64,000 nt of DNA from Legionella fallonii LLAP-10 (GCF_000953135.1 NZ_LN614827.1:432001-496000); one strand, 5' to 3'. Numbered from the stretch's first letter, positions 25,706 through 35,803 are shown. Numbers and translations: made by a program. Notes: generated from the letters alone by a model not told the origin.

Positions 25706-27006
25706 GATCGACCAACCGTAATTAAAAGTAATATATCTGGGTTTACTTGTTGCTTAAATGCTTGCTTGACATCTTCTGTAGTCACTGCGTTGATATGAGC
25801 AATGTAACGATCCAAGTAATCATCTGGCAAGTGGTAAAAAGCCATGCGTAATAATAAATTAGCAATAGTACGGTTACTACCTAATGAAAGAGGGAAACTA
25901 CCAGTAAGGTATTGCTTGGCCGCGTCTAATTCTTGTTTATTTGGTCCTTCATTAATGAATTGACGCAACGTATCTGTCGCAATTTTAAGGGCATTAGCCG
26001 CTTGATTATTTTTTGTCGATAGGCTAATGATAAAGGGTCCATAGCCAGGCATAGGCGTAAACTGGCTGGATATTCCGTAGGTTAATCCCCTTTTTTCTCT
26101 CACTTCAATAGCTAATTTTGAAACTAACGAGCCGCCACCCAAAATATAATTACCCACCATTAAAGGAAAATAATGGAGATTTTGATGATCTATTCCTATT
26201 TGACCTAAGCGCACTACGGTTTGAGAGGAAGGGAATTCCACATGTATATTTTCTGCTTTAGTTAGCTGATTTGCTTTAGCAACGGTTGCAGCTGGAAGTC
26301 CTTTAGGCAGTTCTTGTGTTAATTGTTCTGCTATTTGATGGGCCTGAGAGTTATCTATGGCTCCTACGAGAACTAATGTGGCATTACTAGCAACGTAATA
26401 TTGTTTATAAAAATTGACAACTTGTTGCTTATTGAGTGTTCCAACCGTAGCAGTCGTGCCATTGACTGGATGAGCGTATGGGTGTTGCTGATATAATGCC
26501 TTAAAAAAATGGATGTTTGCTACATCATCTGGCGATTCGTCAGCTTGTTCAATAGCCATGAGTTGTTGTTTTTTTTCTTGTTCGAAGGCCTCATCAGGGA
26601 AATCAGGATGATTAATTATCTTACTGAAGGTGTTTAGAGATTGGTTCATCGCATCTTTTTTGGTCAGCGTTCTTAAGTTTAGAATGACCATATCTCTACT
26701 GACTTCGGCGTCAAATTGAGAGCCTGTATCCGCAAGGGCTTGACCTATCGCTGTTGCATCCTTACCTGCGTTGCCTTGATTTAGCATATGGGTAGTCAAT
26801 GCACTTAAACCATATTGCTTGCCATCATAAGCAGAACCTGCGGCAAAGGCTAAACTGACATCCAGCATAGGTACTTCCATTGCCTGATAAAAAACCACAT
26901 GAACCCCATTTGCTGTTTGCCATTTTTCTGTTTTGAAGGTATTGGCAAACGTTTGATGAGAGAGGCCTATGATGATCGCAGTAATTAATGCACTGAATAT
27001 TCTCAT
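25702..27006 (-). CDS. M16 peptidase homologue, zinc-site-deficient subunit
   Basis: A 434-residue protein with an N-terminal signal sequence (MRIFSALITAIIIGLSHQTFA) and two M16 domains. The HxxEH zinc motif is replaced by GLSALTTHMLNQGN, so this subunit should not be catalytic. It keeps the C-terminal substrate-binding pattern VREKRGLTYGISSQF. Such proteins usually form a heterodimer with an active M16 partner, here the gene immediately upstream in the operon (4-base overlap). The location is probably periplasmic. Confidence 0.85.
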   Translation of the reverse strand: MRIFSALITAIIIGLSHQTFANTFKTEKWQTANGVHVVFYQAMEVPMLDVSLAFAAGSAYDGKQYGLSALTTHMLNQGNAGKDATAIGQALADTGSQFDAEVSRDMVILNLRTLTKKDAMNQSLNTFSKIINHPDFPDEAFEQEKKQQLMAIEQADESPDDVANIHFFKALYQQHPYAHPVNGTTATVGTLNKQQVVNFYKQYYVASNATLVLVGAIDNSQAHQIAEQLTQELPKGLPAATVAKANQLTKAENIHVEFPSSQTVVRLGQIGIDHQNLHYFPLMVGNYILGGGSLVSKLAIEVREKRGLTYGISSQFTPMPGYGPFIISLSTKNNQAANALKIATDTLRQFINEGPNKQELDAAKQYLTGSFPLSLGSNRTIANLLLRMAFYHLPDDYLDRYIAHINAVTTEDVKQAFKQQVNPDILLLITVGRS

Positions 27007-28331
27007 TGTTTCACCTTATCATTGCTTAGAGGAATTAATTCTGCCTCAGTCCTATTGTTTTCTTGGAAATAGCGTTGTGCTGTTTGTTGAATTTGTTCCG
27101 CGGTAACACCATTAATTGCCTGAGTATAGTTATTCGTTTGTTGCCAACCTATGCCCACTGTTTCTAATAAACCCAACTCCATTGCTTGGCCAAAAATGGA
27201 ATCTTTCTCAAAGGTTTTTTGCGCTATGATTTGGTTTTTAACTCTTTGTAGCTCTTCGTTCTTGATAGGAGTCTTTTTTAAGTCATCAAGTTCATTGAGC
27301 ACCGCTTTGCGAAAGTCCTTAATCTGATGATTCTGATTGGGTGTTCCATATACAATGAATTGAGTTTGATATCTGGCATATAGGTTGTAATAAGCATCTA
27401 CGCCAGTGGCTACATGGCTTCCTCTGATAAGATTTTGGGCAAATCGTGCACCTTCTCCAGCATCGAGAATTCCCGCAATAATCTCTAGTGCATAAGGTTC
27501 CCAAGCATTTTGGGCCGTTTTTACGCTAGGTACCGTATATCCCATCATGAGTAAGGGTAATTTAGCTGCAGCATGAATAGTGACTGATTTTTTACCTAAG
27601 GTGGGCGGTTCTTTAATAAGTTTGCGTTCGGCAACAAATTTTCTAGGAATATCACCAAAATAGCGTTCAGCAAGGGAATGTACTTCCTGTGGATTAACAT
27701 CGCCTACAACGACCAAAGTGGCATTATTGGGAGCATAATAAGTTTGATACCATTTCTTAAGATCCTCAACACTCATTTGTTTTAGATCGCTCATCCACCC
27801 TATTACCGGGTGGTTATAAGGAGCACTCAAATGGGCTGTTGCTAAAAAACGTTCGAAAGCTAGCGCTTGGGGATTATTATCGGTACGCAAACGCCGCTCT
27901 TCCTGAATTACTTTAATTTCTTTAGCAAATTCATCAGCATTCAGTAGCAAATTTTTCATTCTATCAGCTTCCAGTTCGAAACTGGTAGCTAGACGTGAAG
28001 CAGCTATTTTTTCAAAATAGGCAGTATAATCGTTATTAGTAAATGCATTTTCTTGCCCTCCTTGAGCGGCTATAGTTTTGGAAAATACGCCCAGAGGATA
28101 TTGAGGCGTGCCTTTAAACATCATGTGTTCAATGGCATGAGATACTCCGGTTATTCCTCCTGGTTCATCAGCTGATCCCACATTATACCAAACCATGGAT
28201 ACTGCTATGGGAGCCCGGTGATCTTCTTTAACCAATACTTTTAATCCATTATTCAAAGTAAACTCTTGAACTTGGCCGAAGGTCTGGCATGATAGTACTA
28301 TCATGAAAATGGTGATGAGAATTTTGCGCAC
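27003..28331 (-). CDS. M16 zinc metallopeptidase, catalytic subunit
   Basis: A 442-residue periplasmic insulinase-family peptidase. A signal peptide (MRKILITIFMIVLSCQTFG) precedes the active-site HAIEHMMF (inverted zinc motif HxxEH, about residues 66-70). The third zinc ligand Glu falls in the following EIKVIQEERR region, about 75 residues later, as the family requires. It pairs with the inactive homologue encoded downstream, an arrangement known from other two-subunit M16 peptidases. It is divergent from ftsY across 61 bases. Confidence 0.88.
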   Translation of the reverse strand: MRKILITIFMIVLSCQTFGQVQEFTLNNGLKVLVKEDHRAPIAVSMVWYNVGSADEPGGITGVSHAIEHMMFKGTPQYPLGVFSKTIAAQGGQENAFTNNDYTAYFEKIAASRLATSFELEADRMKNLLLNADEFAKEIKVIQEERRLRTDNNPQALAFERFLATAHLSAPYNHPVIGWMSDLKQMSVEDLKKWYQTYYAPNNATLVVVGDVNPQEVHSLAERYFGDIPRKFVAERKLIKEPPTLGKKSVTIHAAAKLPLLMMGYTVPSVKTAQNAWEPYALEIIAGILDAGEGARFAQNLIRGSHVATGVDAYYNLYARYQTQFIVYGTPNQNHQIKDFRKAVLNELDDLKKTPIKNEELQRVKNQIIAQKTFEKDSIFGQAMELGLLETVGIGWQQTNNYTQAINGVTAEQIQQTAQRYFQENNRTEAELIPLSNDKVKQ

Positions 28332-28392
28332 AACTTAACCTCAAAGCTAAAAAAGTGATAGAATTTCATATTTCCTAGGAATTGTACACTAA

Positions 28393-29469
28393 ATGATTAA
28401 ATGGTTTAAACGAAATCAGAATTTACCAGCTTCAGAAGCTGAGAAAAATTCACCCACATCTATTATCGAAAATAATATTGAATCAGTGCCTGAAGACCCA
28501 GTTGAAACAATTGAACCGGTGCAAGAAGTTACAACTAAAGAAGGTATCTTTGCGCGTTTTAGGCGAGGTTTAAGTAAAACACGCCACCAATTAGGGGATG
28601 GTATCAGTCGCCTATTGCTTGGAAAAAAAGAAATTAGCAAGGATTTATTAGAGGAATTAGAAACTCTATTAATTAGTGCTGATCTGGGTATAGATACGAC
28701 CCAAGTTGTATTAAAGCAATTAGCAGACAGATTAGAGCGCAAAGAATTATCTAACGGTGATTCAGTACACTCCGCTTTGAAACAGCATTTGCAGAAAATA
28801 CTCGATGAGTGCTCTCAGCCTTTATCATTAGACACTAACGATCAATCACCTTTTGTGATTTTAATGGTAGGTGTTAATGGCGCTGGTAAAACAACCACCA
28901 TTGGCAAATTAGCCAAGCAATTTCAGAAACAAGGTAAAACAGTAATGCTGGCGGCTGGCGACACGTTCCGCGCAGCTGCGGTAGAACAGTTGCATGTATG
29001 GGGGGAGCGCAACGATATTCCTGTAATTGCTCAGCATACTGGAGCAGATAGTGCCTCGGTAGTTTTCGATGCTTTACAAGCAGCGAAGGCCCGTAAAATA
29101 GATGTATTAATTGCCGACACCGCTGGGCGTTTGCATACGCAAAGTAATTTGATGGAAGAGTTGAAAAAAGTGAAACGAGTGTTACAAAAACTCGATCCTG
29201 AGGCACCACACGAGACTATGCTGGTATTAGATGCGAGCATAGGACAAAACGCCTTGGTGCAGGCTCGTCAATTTAATGAAGCTATTGGTTTGACCGGTGT
29301 TACTATGACCAAACTGGATGGGACTGCAAAAGGTGGAATATTATTTGCTATAGCTAATGAGTTAAAAATACCATTTCGTTATTTAGGGGTAGGTGAGGGC
29401 ATAGAAGATTTGCGGCCCTTCGACGCAGTTCAATTTGTTAGTGCAATATTTAATGATGATCACATTTGA
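28393..29469 (+). CDS. ftsY: FtsY, signal recognition particle receptor
   Basis: A 358-residue SRP receptor GTPase. An acidic N-terminal region (about 15-60) precedes the helical N domain. The G domain has GVNGAGKTTTIGKLA (P-loop, about 159), DTFRAAAVEQL, DTAGRLHT and TKLDGTAKGG, followed by GVGEGIEDLRPFD at the C terminus. It targets ribosome-nascent chain complexes to SecYEG at the membrane. It is the first gene of ftsY-ftsE-ftsX, the order found across gammaproteobacteria, and overlaps ftsE by 14 bases. Confidence 0.95.
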   Translation: MIKWFKRNQNLPASEAEKNSPTSIIENNIESVPEDPVETIEPVQEVTTKEGIFARFRRGLSKTRHQLGDGISRLLLGKKEISKDLLEELETLLISADLGIDTTQVVLKQLADRLERKELSNGDSVHSALKQHLQKILDECSQPLSLDTNDQSPFVILMVGVNGAGKTTTIGKLAKQFQKQGKTVMLAAGDTFRAAAVEQLHVWGERNDIPVIAQHTGADSASVVFDALQAAKARKIDVLIADTAGRLHTQSNLMEELKKVKRVLQKLDPEAPHETMLVLDASIGQNALVQARQFNEAIGLTGVTMTKLDGTAKGGILFAIANELKIPFRYLGVGEGIEDLRPFDAVQFVSAIFNDDHI

Positions 29470-30106
29470 CCAGGTTACTAAACGTTATCCAGGGGGCTTT
29501 GAAGCATTGAGCCAGGTGAATTTTTCTTTGAAAAAAGGAGAGATGGCTTTTCTTACTGGCCATTCTGGCGCAGGAAAAAGCACACTACTTAAATTGGTTG
29601 CATTGCTGGAATGGCCTACTTCAGGTCAATTATCCGTTAATGGTTTAAATTTAAGTCATTTAAAAAAACGTGATGTGGCCATGCATCGAAGTCAACTAGG
29701 GATTACCTTCCAATCCCCTCATTTTCTAAACGACAGGACTGTTTTTGATAACGTTGCTTTACCATTGCAAATTCAAGGTATGGCTTATCCTATGATTGCT
29801 AAAAGGGTGCATGCCGCACTGGATATGGTTGGTTTGTTAAGTAAGGAAAAAATGTTGCCCGTTCATTTATCCGGCGGAGAGCAGCAACGATTAGGTATCG
29901 CGCGCGCGGTGGTGCATAAACCTGCTTTATTATTAGCCGATGAGCCAACAGGGAATCTTGATCCTAAACTTGCAGCGGAAATAATGTCTCTTTTTGAACA
30001 ATTTAACCATGTTGGCGTAAGTATATTAATTGCCACCCATGATTTGGCCTTGATAGCACGTATGAAACATCGTATTGTGATGTTAAAAGGGGGGCGGATG
30101 TGTTAA
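29456..30106 (+). CDS. ftsE: FtsE, cell-division ABC ATPase
   Basis: About 216 residues starting at the ATG at 29456 (MITFDQVTKRYPGG); adjacent in-frame ATG 29453 and TTG 29435 are alternatives. Walker A GHSGAGKST, signature LSGGEQQR, Walker B ALLLADEPTGNLD and the switch in ATHDLALI are all present. FtsE binds FtsX at the divisome and controls periplasmic cell-wall hydrolase activation. It overlaps ftsY upstream and ftsX downstream, consistent with strict co-translation. Confidence 0.94.
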   Translation: MITFDQVTKRYPGGFEALSQVNFSLKKGEMAFLTGHSGAGKSTLLKLVALLEWPTSGQLSVNGLNLSHLKKRDVAMHRSQLGITFQSPHFLNDRTVFDNVALPLQIQGMAYPMIAKRVHAALDMVGLLSKEKMLPVHLSGGEQQRLGIARAVVHKPALLLADEPTGNLDPKLAAEIMSLFEQFNHVGVSILIATHDLALIARMKHRIVMLKGGRMC

Positions 30107-31029
30107 AAAAAGCGCGATCGTTTTTTGCATATCATCTACAAGCGGCAACTTATAGTTTGAATTTATTATGCCGCAAGCCGGTAGCAACATTAATGACCGT
30201 AATCGTTATTGCGATTACGTTGGCCTTACCTACTCTTTTTTGGGTATTTACCTATAACATGAGTCAATTAACTACAGGATGGCAGCAAGGGGGGCAAATA
30301 TCTCTCTATTTAAAGCCTGGATTAACAGAGGTTGAACAAAAAGTTTTCTTACAGAAAGTACGGGATACTGACGGCGTTGGTCAAGTTTCCTTGAAATCGT
30401 CGGCAGACGGTTTAGCTGAGTTAACGCAACAGGAGGGAATGCATGATATCATGAATTATTTGCCTGAAAATCCCTTACCTGCCGTTATTGAGGTCGCTCC
30501 TGCGGTGACTGTTGATTCCCCAGCAAAACTAGATTTGCTCACGAGGCATTTAGAAGCCTTACCTCAGGTAACCGAGGCTAAATTGGATATGGAGTGGATA
30601 AGTCGATTGCATCTTATTCTAGGTTTCGCTGCCAATTTGGCAAAAGCACTAATGTCTTTGTTAGCTTTAGCCGTGATATTAATTATTGGCAACACCTTAC
30701 GCTTGGCCATTCATAACAGGCATGAGGAGATTCAGATATTAAAATTAATTGGGGCAACAGATCCTTTCATATTGAGGCCATTTCTCTATACAGGTGTTTG
30801 GTATGGAATGGCTGGCGCAATTCTTGCTGTATTTTTGGTTAATATTTTTATTTTAAGTTTAGGTACCGCCGTTAATCAATTGGCCGTTGCTTATCAAATG
30901 CATTATCCACTATCCGTATTATCAATAAGACATATCTTGCTACTGGTATTATTTGCGATTATACTTGGGTGGCTAGGAGCCAGATTGTCCGTAAAAAGAC
31001 AGCTTGCTTCAATTGAGCCCTATAATTGA
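30100..31029 (+). CDS. ftsX: FtsX, cell-division ABC permease
   Basis: A 309-residue membrane protein with the FtsX layout: one helix near 28-50, a periplasmic domain of about 110 residues (GGQISLYLKPGLTEVEQKVF at its start), then three helices, including the conserved NTLRLAIHNRHEEIQILKLI loop between helices. It transmits ATP hydrolysis by FtsE to periplasmic amidase activators. It overlaps ftsE by seven bases. A 240-base gap holding a GTAGGTTGGGC hairpin separates it from rpoH. Confidence 0.93.
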   Translation: MLKKARSFFAYHLQAATYSLNLLCRKPVATLMTVIVIAITLALPTLFWVFTYNMSQLTTGWQQGGQISLYLKPGLTEVEQKVFLQKVRDTDGVGQVSLKSSADGLAELTQQEGMHDIMNYLPENPLPAVIEVAPAVTVDSPAKLDLLTRHLEALPQVTEAKLDMEWISRLHLILGFAANLAKALMSLLALAVILIIGNTLRLAIHNRHEEIQILKLIGATDPFILRPFLYTGVWYGMAGAILAVFLVNIFILSLGTAVNQLAVAYQMHYPLSVLSIRHILLLVLFAIILGWLGARLSVKRQLASIEPYN

Positions 31030-31085
31030 TGTATAATTAATTTTAGTGGTACATTATCTCAAAATGGCACTGGGTTATGAAATAA

Positions 31086-31127
31086 TTGTAGGTTGGGCCA
31101 ATGGGCGCAAGCTACAATAGCCGAACC
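31086..31127. repeat. GTAGGTTGGGC hairpin element between ftsX and rpoH
   Basis: GGTTGGGC and GCCGAACC are complementary with one mismatch around a short loop, in the context TTGTAGGTTGGGCCAATGGG. It resembles elements at 9535-9622 and 40719-40856. It may be a transcript end for ftsYEX. No T-run follows. Confidence 0.4.
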
Positions 31128-31270
31128 CTGAGTGTAGGTTCTATTTATAAGTTAGATGTAGTTGTTTATCTTAATTATCTTTTGCTATGCTTAGGAGTGA
31201 ATAGAGAGATAAGTAATTACAAGCAGGTATTAATTTATTCTTTTTTTTGTTGATGACTGGAGGAAGAAGT

Positions 31271-32125
31271 ATGAATCAACAGTTGCAGCTTACCGCAATG
31301 AATCTACCGGTTGGTAGTCTTGATTCTTATATTCATCGCGTAAATCAAATCCCTTTGCTCACATTAGAAGAAGAAATTGCTTATGCCGAGCGCTTTCATT
31401 CTGAAGGTGATCTTGAAGCAGCAAGACATTTAGTTCTTGCTCATTTACGTTATGTTGTTCGTGTGGCACGAGGCTATTTAGGCTATGGTCTGCCTTTAAA
31501 TGACTTGATTCAGGAAGGCAATGTCGGCTTAATGAAGGCTGTAAAACGCTTCGACCCTAAAATGGGGGTTCGTCTTGTTTCTTTTGCTGTCCATTGGATT
31601 AAAGCAGAAATACATGAGTTTGTTTTGCGCAACTGGCGCATTGTTAAAATTGCTACAACTAAAGCGCAACGTAAATTATTTTTTAATTTACGGCAAATGA
31701 AGAGTCGCTTAGGCTGGCTGAGTAATGAAGAAGTCTCCGCTGTTGCTCTCGATTTGGGTGTAAGTCGTGAAGACGTATTGCTCATGGAGCAGCGTTTAAA
31801 TGCTTTAGACTCTCCTTATGATGCTCCAGATATTGATGATCATGACGATGCTTTTAAGGCTCCAGAACGTTATTTATTCAATAGTAATGATGATCCTGCC
31901 TTGCTATTAGAGCAAGAAGATAGTGGGGATCAAGGACGTGAGAAGTTGTTTTTCGCTATGGAGCAACTTGACGAGCGTAGCCAAGATATTTTACAGCAAC
32001 GATGGTTAGCTGACGATAAGTTAACCTTACATGATTTAGCAGAAAAATATGGTATTTCCGCTGAAAGGGTAAGGCAACTAGAGAAAAATGCCATGAAGAA
32101 AATACGTCAGTATATGGAAAATTAA
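31271..32125 (+). CDS. rpoH: RpoH, heat-shock sigma factor (sigma-32)
   Basis: A 284-residue sigma-70 family factor from the ATG at 31271, chosen because GGAGGAAG lies just upstream; the frame continues eight codons to a TTG at 31247. Region 2.1/2.2 ([34 protein letters not shown]) and region 2.4 ([23 protein letters not shown]) match RpoH, as does the Q(R/K)KLFFNLR RpoH box at about 130. The C-terminal helix-turn-helix ([27 protein letters not shown]) reads the -35 element. It directs transcription of chaperone and protease genes. Its stop codon overlaps that of the convergent hydrolase. Confidence 0.95.
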   Translation: MNQQLQLTAMNLPVGSLDSYIHRVNQIPLLTLEEEIAYAERFHSEGDLEAARHLVLAHLRYVVRVARGYLGYGLPLNDLIQEGNVGLMKAVKRFDPKMGVRLVSFAVHWIKAEIHEFVLRNWRIVKIATTKAQRKLFFNLRQMKSRLGWLSNEEVSAVALDLGVSREDVLLMEQRLNALDSPYDAPDIDDHDDAFKAPERYLFNSNDDPALLLEQEDSGDQGREKLFFAMEQLDERSQDILQQRWLADDKLTLHDLAEKYGISAERVRQLEKNAMKKIRQYMEN

Positions 32126-32988
32126 TTCTCTAAAAAGTCACATACTAGTTTTTCTACTCGCTCATCCATTAAAACGCTAACGTGGTCTGCCTCTGGCAAT
32201 AAAGAGAGGTAGGCGTTTTTGTATTGTTTGCAAAAAACGACGGACTCTTTAGGATCTACGGTGCTGTCTTGTTCACCATGAATGCATAGGAAATGAGTCT
32301 CGGGTATTTGTGTAGTAAAATGTCGTAAACGAATCAAATTAAGATCAATTTCTGCTTGCTGGCGGATTAATTGACGTAATTGTAGATATCCATGGCCGCT
32401 AAGCTTAAATTTCCTCGCGATACTATTTACGGGGCTACGCATGTGGGTAGGAGAGGCAATCATTACGGCGCGTTCAGGCCTATTGTTTAATTGCCATTCA
32501 GTACATTGACCCGCTAAGTTTAGCATATTTAATAACATGGAGCCGCCAAACGAATGTCCTATTACTCCATAAAAGGGGCCATGTTGATTCACTATTTCTC
32601 TTAAAATGGTCACTGCATCAGGCCAGGGCAATTGTAATCCTTTAGACTCGCCATGTGCTGGAAAATCAATTGCATATACATCATAGCCTTGTTGATGCAA
32701 CGCTTTAATTAATTTAACCATGTAGGCTGCGCGAGATATCCAGCCGTGAGCAATAAGAATTTTTTTTGCATTAGGATTGGTAGTGGGTTTAAAGCGATGC
32801 AATACATGGTGACGTGGGTATTCTTGATGAATCACTTCACTCCGTTTGCCCTCAATAAATTCACAAGCCATCTTCGCAAAATGTCTATATTTTTTTTCCA
32901 GTGGTAAATGAATAGGAGTAATAAAAAATTGATAGCACAATTGAGCGTGTAAAAAATCTCGCAGATAAGTGATTGAATCAGTCATCAT
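32122..32988 (-). CDS. Alpha/beta hydrolase
   Basis: A 288-residue serine hydrolase: [18 protein letters not shown] (oxyanion loop), [11 protein letters not shown] (nucleophile elbow GHSFGG), [10 protein letters not shown] (acid) and [13 protein letters not shown] (histidine), giving a complete Ser-Asp-His triad. It resembles short-chain lipases or esterases with a 60-residue N-terminal extension. Substrate unknown. Transcribed convergently with rpoH; the two stop codons overlap. Confidence 0.8.
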   Translation of the reverse strand: MMTDSITYLRDFLHAQLCYQFFITPIHLPLEKKYRHFAKMACEFIEGKRSEVIHQEYPRHHVLHRFKPTTNPNAKKILIAHGWISRAAYMVKLIKALHQQGYDVYAIDFPAHGESKGLQLPWPDAVTILREIVNQHGPFYGVIGHSFGGSMLLNMLNLAGQCTEWQLNNRPERAVMIASPTHMRSPVNSIARKFKLSGHGYLQLRQLIRQQAEIDLNLIRLRHFTTQIPETHFLCIHGEQDSTVDPKESVVFCKQYKNAYLSLLPEADHVSVLMDERVEKLVCDFLEN

Positions 32989-33291
32989 GATGATATTCCT
33001 TACATTGGCATTTTTGAGACTCTACCTCAGTGGAGAACGGTTTCGCTGCGTTGGTGTTTGCATCCTTGTCTACTGATGCGCACACTCTAGTTCTATGTCC
33101 TATGTTTCCTCTCACTACAGGGAGATTCAAAAAGTCTAGTTTTCTTTTAGTTTAGACCAAAATTTTAATGTTTCCCTATAATCAACCTATAATTTAATTC
33201 AACAATGTTTTGTAGTAGATTCATAAACCTAATTCGGGTTAAATTAGCAATATTTAATCTTAACTAATAGTTCATTATAGGAATTTTTTTT
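32989..33291. other. Intergenic region, divergent
   Basis: About 300 AT-rich bases between two divergent hydrolase genes. Promoters should be here, and the run AGGAATTTTTTTT before 33292 supplies a Shine-Dalgarno (AGGA). I see no coding region or obvious operator. Confidence 0.4.
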
Positions 33292-34008
33292 ATGCATACT
33301 TCGAATTATATTTATCACGATGGCAACCATGAACTACATGGATTTATAGCCTATGATGACGAACACAAGCATCCTCGACCTGCTGTGATTGTGGCTCATG
33401 ATTGGAGTGGGCGGAATGAGTTTGCGTGTCAAAAAGCAACATTACTTGCAAAAATGGGGTATGTTGGCTTTGCCTTAGATATGTACGGACATGGCCGTGT
33501 TGGCTCTACTATCGAAGAAAAGGAAGAACTAATGGCGCCCTTAGCGGATAATCGTGAGATGTTACGCGATAGAATAAATGCCGCATTCAATGCCCTTATT
33601 ACTAGGCCTGAAGTAGATAAAAATTGCGTTGCCGTAATTGGCTTTTGCTTTGGCGGTTTGTGTGCATTGGATTTAGCTCGCTCAGGAGCCGATATTAAAG
33701 GCGCAGTGAGTTTTCATGGCCTGTTAGGAAAACCAGATAACCTCGAAGCCAAAAAAATTAAGGCTAAAGTTTTAGCATTGCACGGATATGATGACCCTAT
33801 GGTTAGCCCTGATGCAGTTAATGCCTTTTGCCAAGAAATGACAGAGGCAGATGTGGATTGGCAAGTACATATGTATGGACACGTTCAACATGGTTTTACC
33901 AATCCTCAAGCCCATGATACTAATTTGGGAATTATTTACAATCAAATGGCGGAGCAACGTTCGTGGCAGGCGATGACTAATTTCTTACATGAAATTTTTA
34001 AAATTTGA
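33292..34008 (+). CDS. Dienelactone hydrolase family protein (copy 2)
   Basis: A 238-residue paralogue of the protein at 8739-9452. It contains VAHDWSGRNEFACQKA, GFCFGGLCALDLARSGADIK (Cys nucleophile), LHGYDDPMVSPD (acid) and VQHGFTNP (His). The starting ATG is preceded by AGGAATT. Family members hydrolyse dienelactones or related esters and lactones, but two copies in a pathogen genome suggest housekeeping or detoxifying roles rather than chloroaromatic breakdown. Single-gene unit upstream of the biotin carboxylase gene. Confidence 0.87.
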   Translation: MHTSNYIYHDGNHELHGFIAYDDEHKHPRPAVIVAHDWSGRNEFACQKATLLAKMGYVGFALDMYGHGRVGSTIEEKEELMAPLADNREMLRDRINAAFNALITRPEVDKNCVAVIGFCFGGLCALDLARSGADIKGAVSFHGLLGKPDNLEAKKIKAKVLALHGYDDPMVSPDAVNAFCQEMTEADVDWQVHMYGHVQHGFTNPQAHDTNLGIIYNQMAEQRSWQAMTNFLHEIFKI

Positions 34009-34117
34009 AAAAACATGTTGAGCATTAGACCTCTCCGGCAACTCGTCCCCTCAGTGGCGTTTCCGAAGAGGTTCATTGGTTCTTAACTCAACGTGAATAG
34101 TTGGTATAAGGGATTAA

Positions 34118-35536
34118 ATGTTTAAGAAAATTCTGGTAGCAAATCGTGGTGAAATTGCTGTGCGTATAGTCCGTGCTTGCAAGGAAATGGGTATTATCCC
34201 TGTCGCCATATACAGTAAAGCAGATCAGTTCTCCCTTCACGTGAAAAGGGCATCTTATGCGCATTGTTTGAGTAAGAAGCCTCTTGATGCCTATCTTAAT
34301 GGACAAAGAATAATAGAGTGTGCCAAGGCCAATGGATGCGAAGCCATCCATCCTGGTTATGGTTTTCTATCAGAAAATGTTGAATTTGCAGCAGCTTGTG
34401 AAAAGGCTGGCATAGTCTTTATTGGTCCATCATCTGCAGTTATTGCTACTATGGGGTCAAAAATTGCAGCAAGAGAGGCGATACGCAAAATAGGTATTCC
34501 AAGTATTCCTGGTAGTGAGGGAAATTTAGATACAGTCGAAGATGCCGTATCATGCGCTAAAGCGCTAGGATATCCCGTAATGCTTAAGGCCACTTTCGGG
34601 GGGGGCGGCAGGGGAATCCGGTTATGCCATGACGTCAGTCAAGTGAGGCAACAATTTGCTCGTGTTCAATCCGAGGCTGAGAAATCATTTGGCAATGCTC
34701 ATATTTATATGGAGCGCTATATTGCTAATCCCCGTCATATAGAAGTTCAAATTTTAGGAGATCATTTTGGTAAAGTTCTTCATCTTTTTGAGCGAGACTG
34801 TTCAATACAACGTCGGCATCAAAAATTAGTCGAAATTGCACCGGCACCTTGCCTGGATAATGAGATCAGAGCTCAACTTTATCAATATGCGATAAGGGCT
34901 GCTCAAGGAGTAGGATATACCAATGCGGGCACAATTGAATTCATTCTAGATGAGCAGAACAATCCCTATTTTCTAGAAATGAACACTAGATTACAGGTTG
35001 AGCACCCTGTAACAGAGCAAATCACTGGGATTGATATAGTGCAACAGCAAATACTGATTGCTGCAGGGGAACCATTGGCTATGACCCAGGAGCAAATTAC
35101 TCGTAATGGATATGCCATAGAATTCCGTATCAATGCAGAAGATCCGCAAAATGATTTTTTACCCAGTTTCGGACGCATTACTCGCTACTATGCTCCTGGT
35201 GGGCCAGGGGTTAGAACTGATAGCGCTATTTATACCGGCTACGATATTCCACCGGACTATGATTCTCTTTGTGCAAAATTAACTGCGTGGGCCTTGGATT
35301 GGGAATCTGTATTGCGCCGTGCGCGACGTGCTTTAGATGAAATGCGTATGTTTGGAGTTAAAACAACTATTCCTTATTATCTCGAGATGATTCAATCTGA
35401 AGAGTTTCAACGCGGTATATTTACTACCAGTTTAATTGATACTCACCCAGAATGGTTAAAATATTCTAATAAATCACTACCCCAACATAAGGCGGCGGTT
35501 ATTGCTGCAGCAATTACTATGTATCACCAAAAATAA
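34118..35536 (+). CDS. Biotin carboxylase-type ATP-grasp subunit (AccC/PycA-like), unpaired
   Basis: A 472-residue biotin carboxylase: MFKKILVANRGEIAVRIVRA (N domain), KATFGGGGRGIRLCHD (glycine-rich ATP loop), EIQ-type metal site in IEVQILGDHFGKVLHLFERDCSIQRRHQKLVE, and the catalytic FLEMNTRLQVEHPVTE. It carboxylates biotin on a carrier protein using ATP and bicarbonate. The length is close to PycA-type subunits and slightly longer than typical AccC (about 450). No biotin carrier or carboxyltransferase gene lies beside it, so it either serves a carrier encoded elsewhere or is a second, specialised copy. A strong terminator follows at 35618-35677. Confidence 0.85.
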   Translation: MFKKILVANRGEIAVRIVRACKEMGIIPVAIYSKADQFSLHVKRASYAHCLSKKPLDAYLNGQRIIECAKANGCEAIHPGYGFLSENVEFAAACEKAGIVFIGPSSAVIATMGSKIAAREAIRKIGIPSIPGSEGNLDTVEDAVSCAKALGYPVMLKATFGGGGRGIRLCHDVSQVRQQFARVQSEAEKSFGNAHIYMERYIANPRHIEVQILGDHFGKVLHLFERDCSIQRRHQKLVEIAPAPCLDNEIRAQLYQYAIRAAQGVGYTNAGTIEFILDEQNNPYFLEMNTRLQVEHPVTEQITGIDIVQQQILIAAGEPLAMTQEQITRNGYAIEFRINAEDPQNDFLPSFGRITRYYAPGGPGVRTDSAIYTGYDIPPDYDSLCAKLTAWALDWESVLRRARRALDEMRMFGVKTTIPYYLEMIQSEEFQRGIFTTSLIDTHPEWLKYSNKSLPQHKAAVIAAAITMYHQK

Positions 35537-35617
35537 AATAATTATAGGAACTAGGCAAAAAAGTTGAATAGAACCCCGCCAAGTATTAATATGTCAGACA
35601 TACTGTTGCTTGAAGGT

Positions 35618-35677
35618 GACGAATCATTACATCCAATAAAATTATTGGATGTAATGGCGTTCGTCTTTTTTCTTCTT
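35618..35677 (+). terminator. Strong intrinsic terminator after the biotin carboxylase gene
   Basis: A long stem: GACGAA (35618-35623) pairs with TTCGTC (35660-35665), and CATTACATCCAATAA (35625-35639) pairs with TTATTGGATGTAATG (35642-35656), separated only by two central bases and small internal bulges. A TTTTTT tract follows. The lower arms are perfect. Confidence 0.82.
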
Positions 35678-35803
35678 GTATAAATCTCCTACTAGTGTCT
35701 CTAAGTACGCTATAATTAGGTATGCGCGTTTGTCTATTTCTTTAAAAATGTGCATCGCACCATTTTATTATAGAAAAATAGAGGTTTGGTAGGAGTAACT
35801 AAT

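Noticed and set aside
28416-28742. 108-residue minus-strand frame within ftsY
   Set aside because: Shadow of a well-supported gene; no motif or ribosome-binding site.
34088-34351. 87-residue minus-strand frame opposite the biotin carboxylase start
   Set aside because: Entirely explained by the coding strand of the carboxylase gene.
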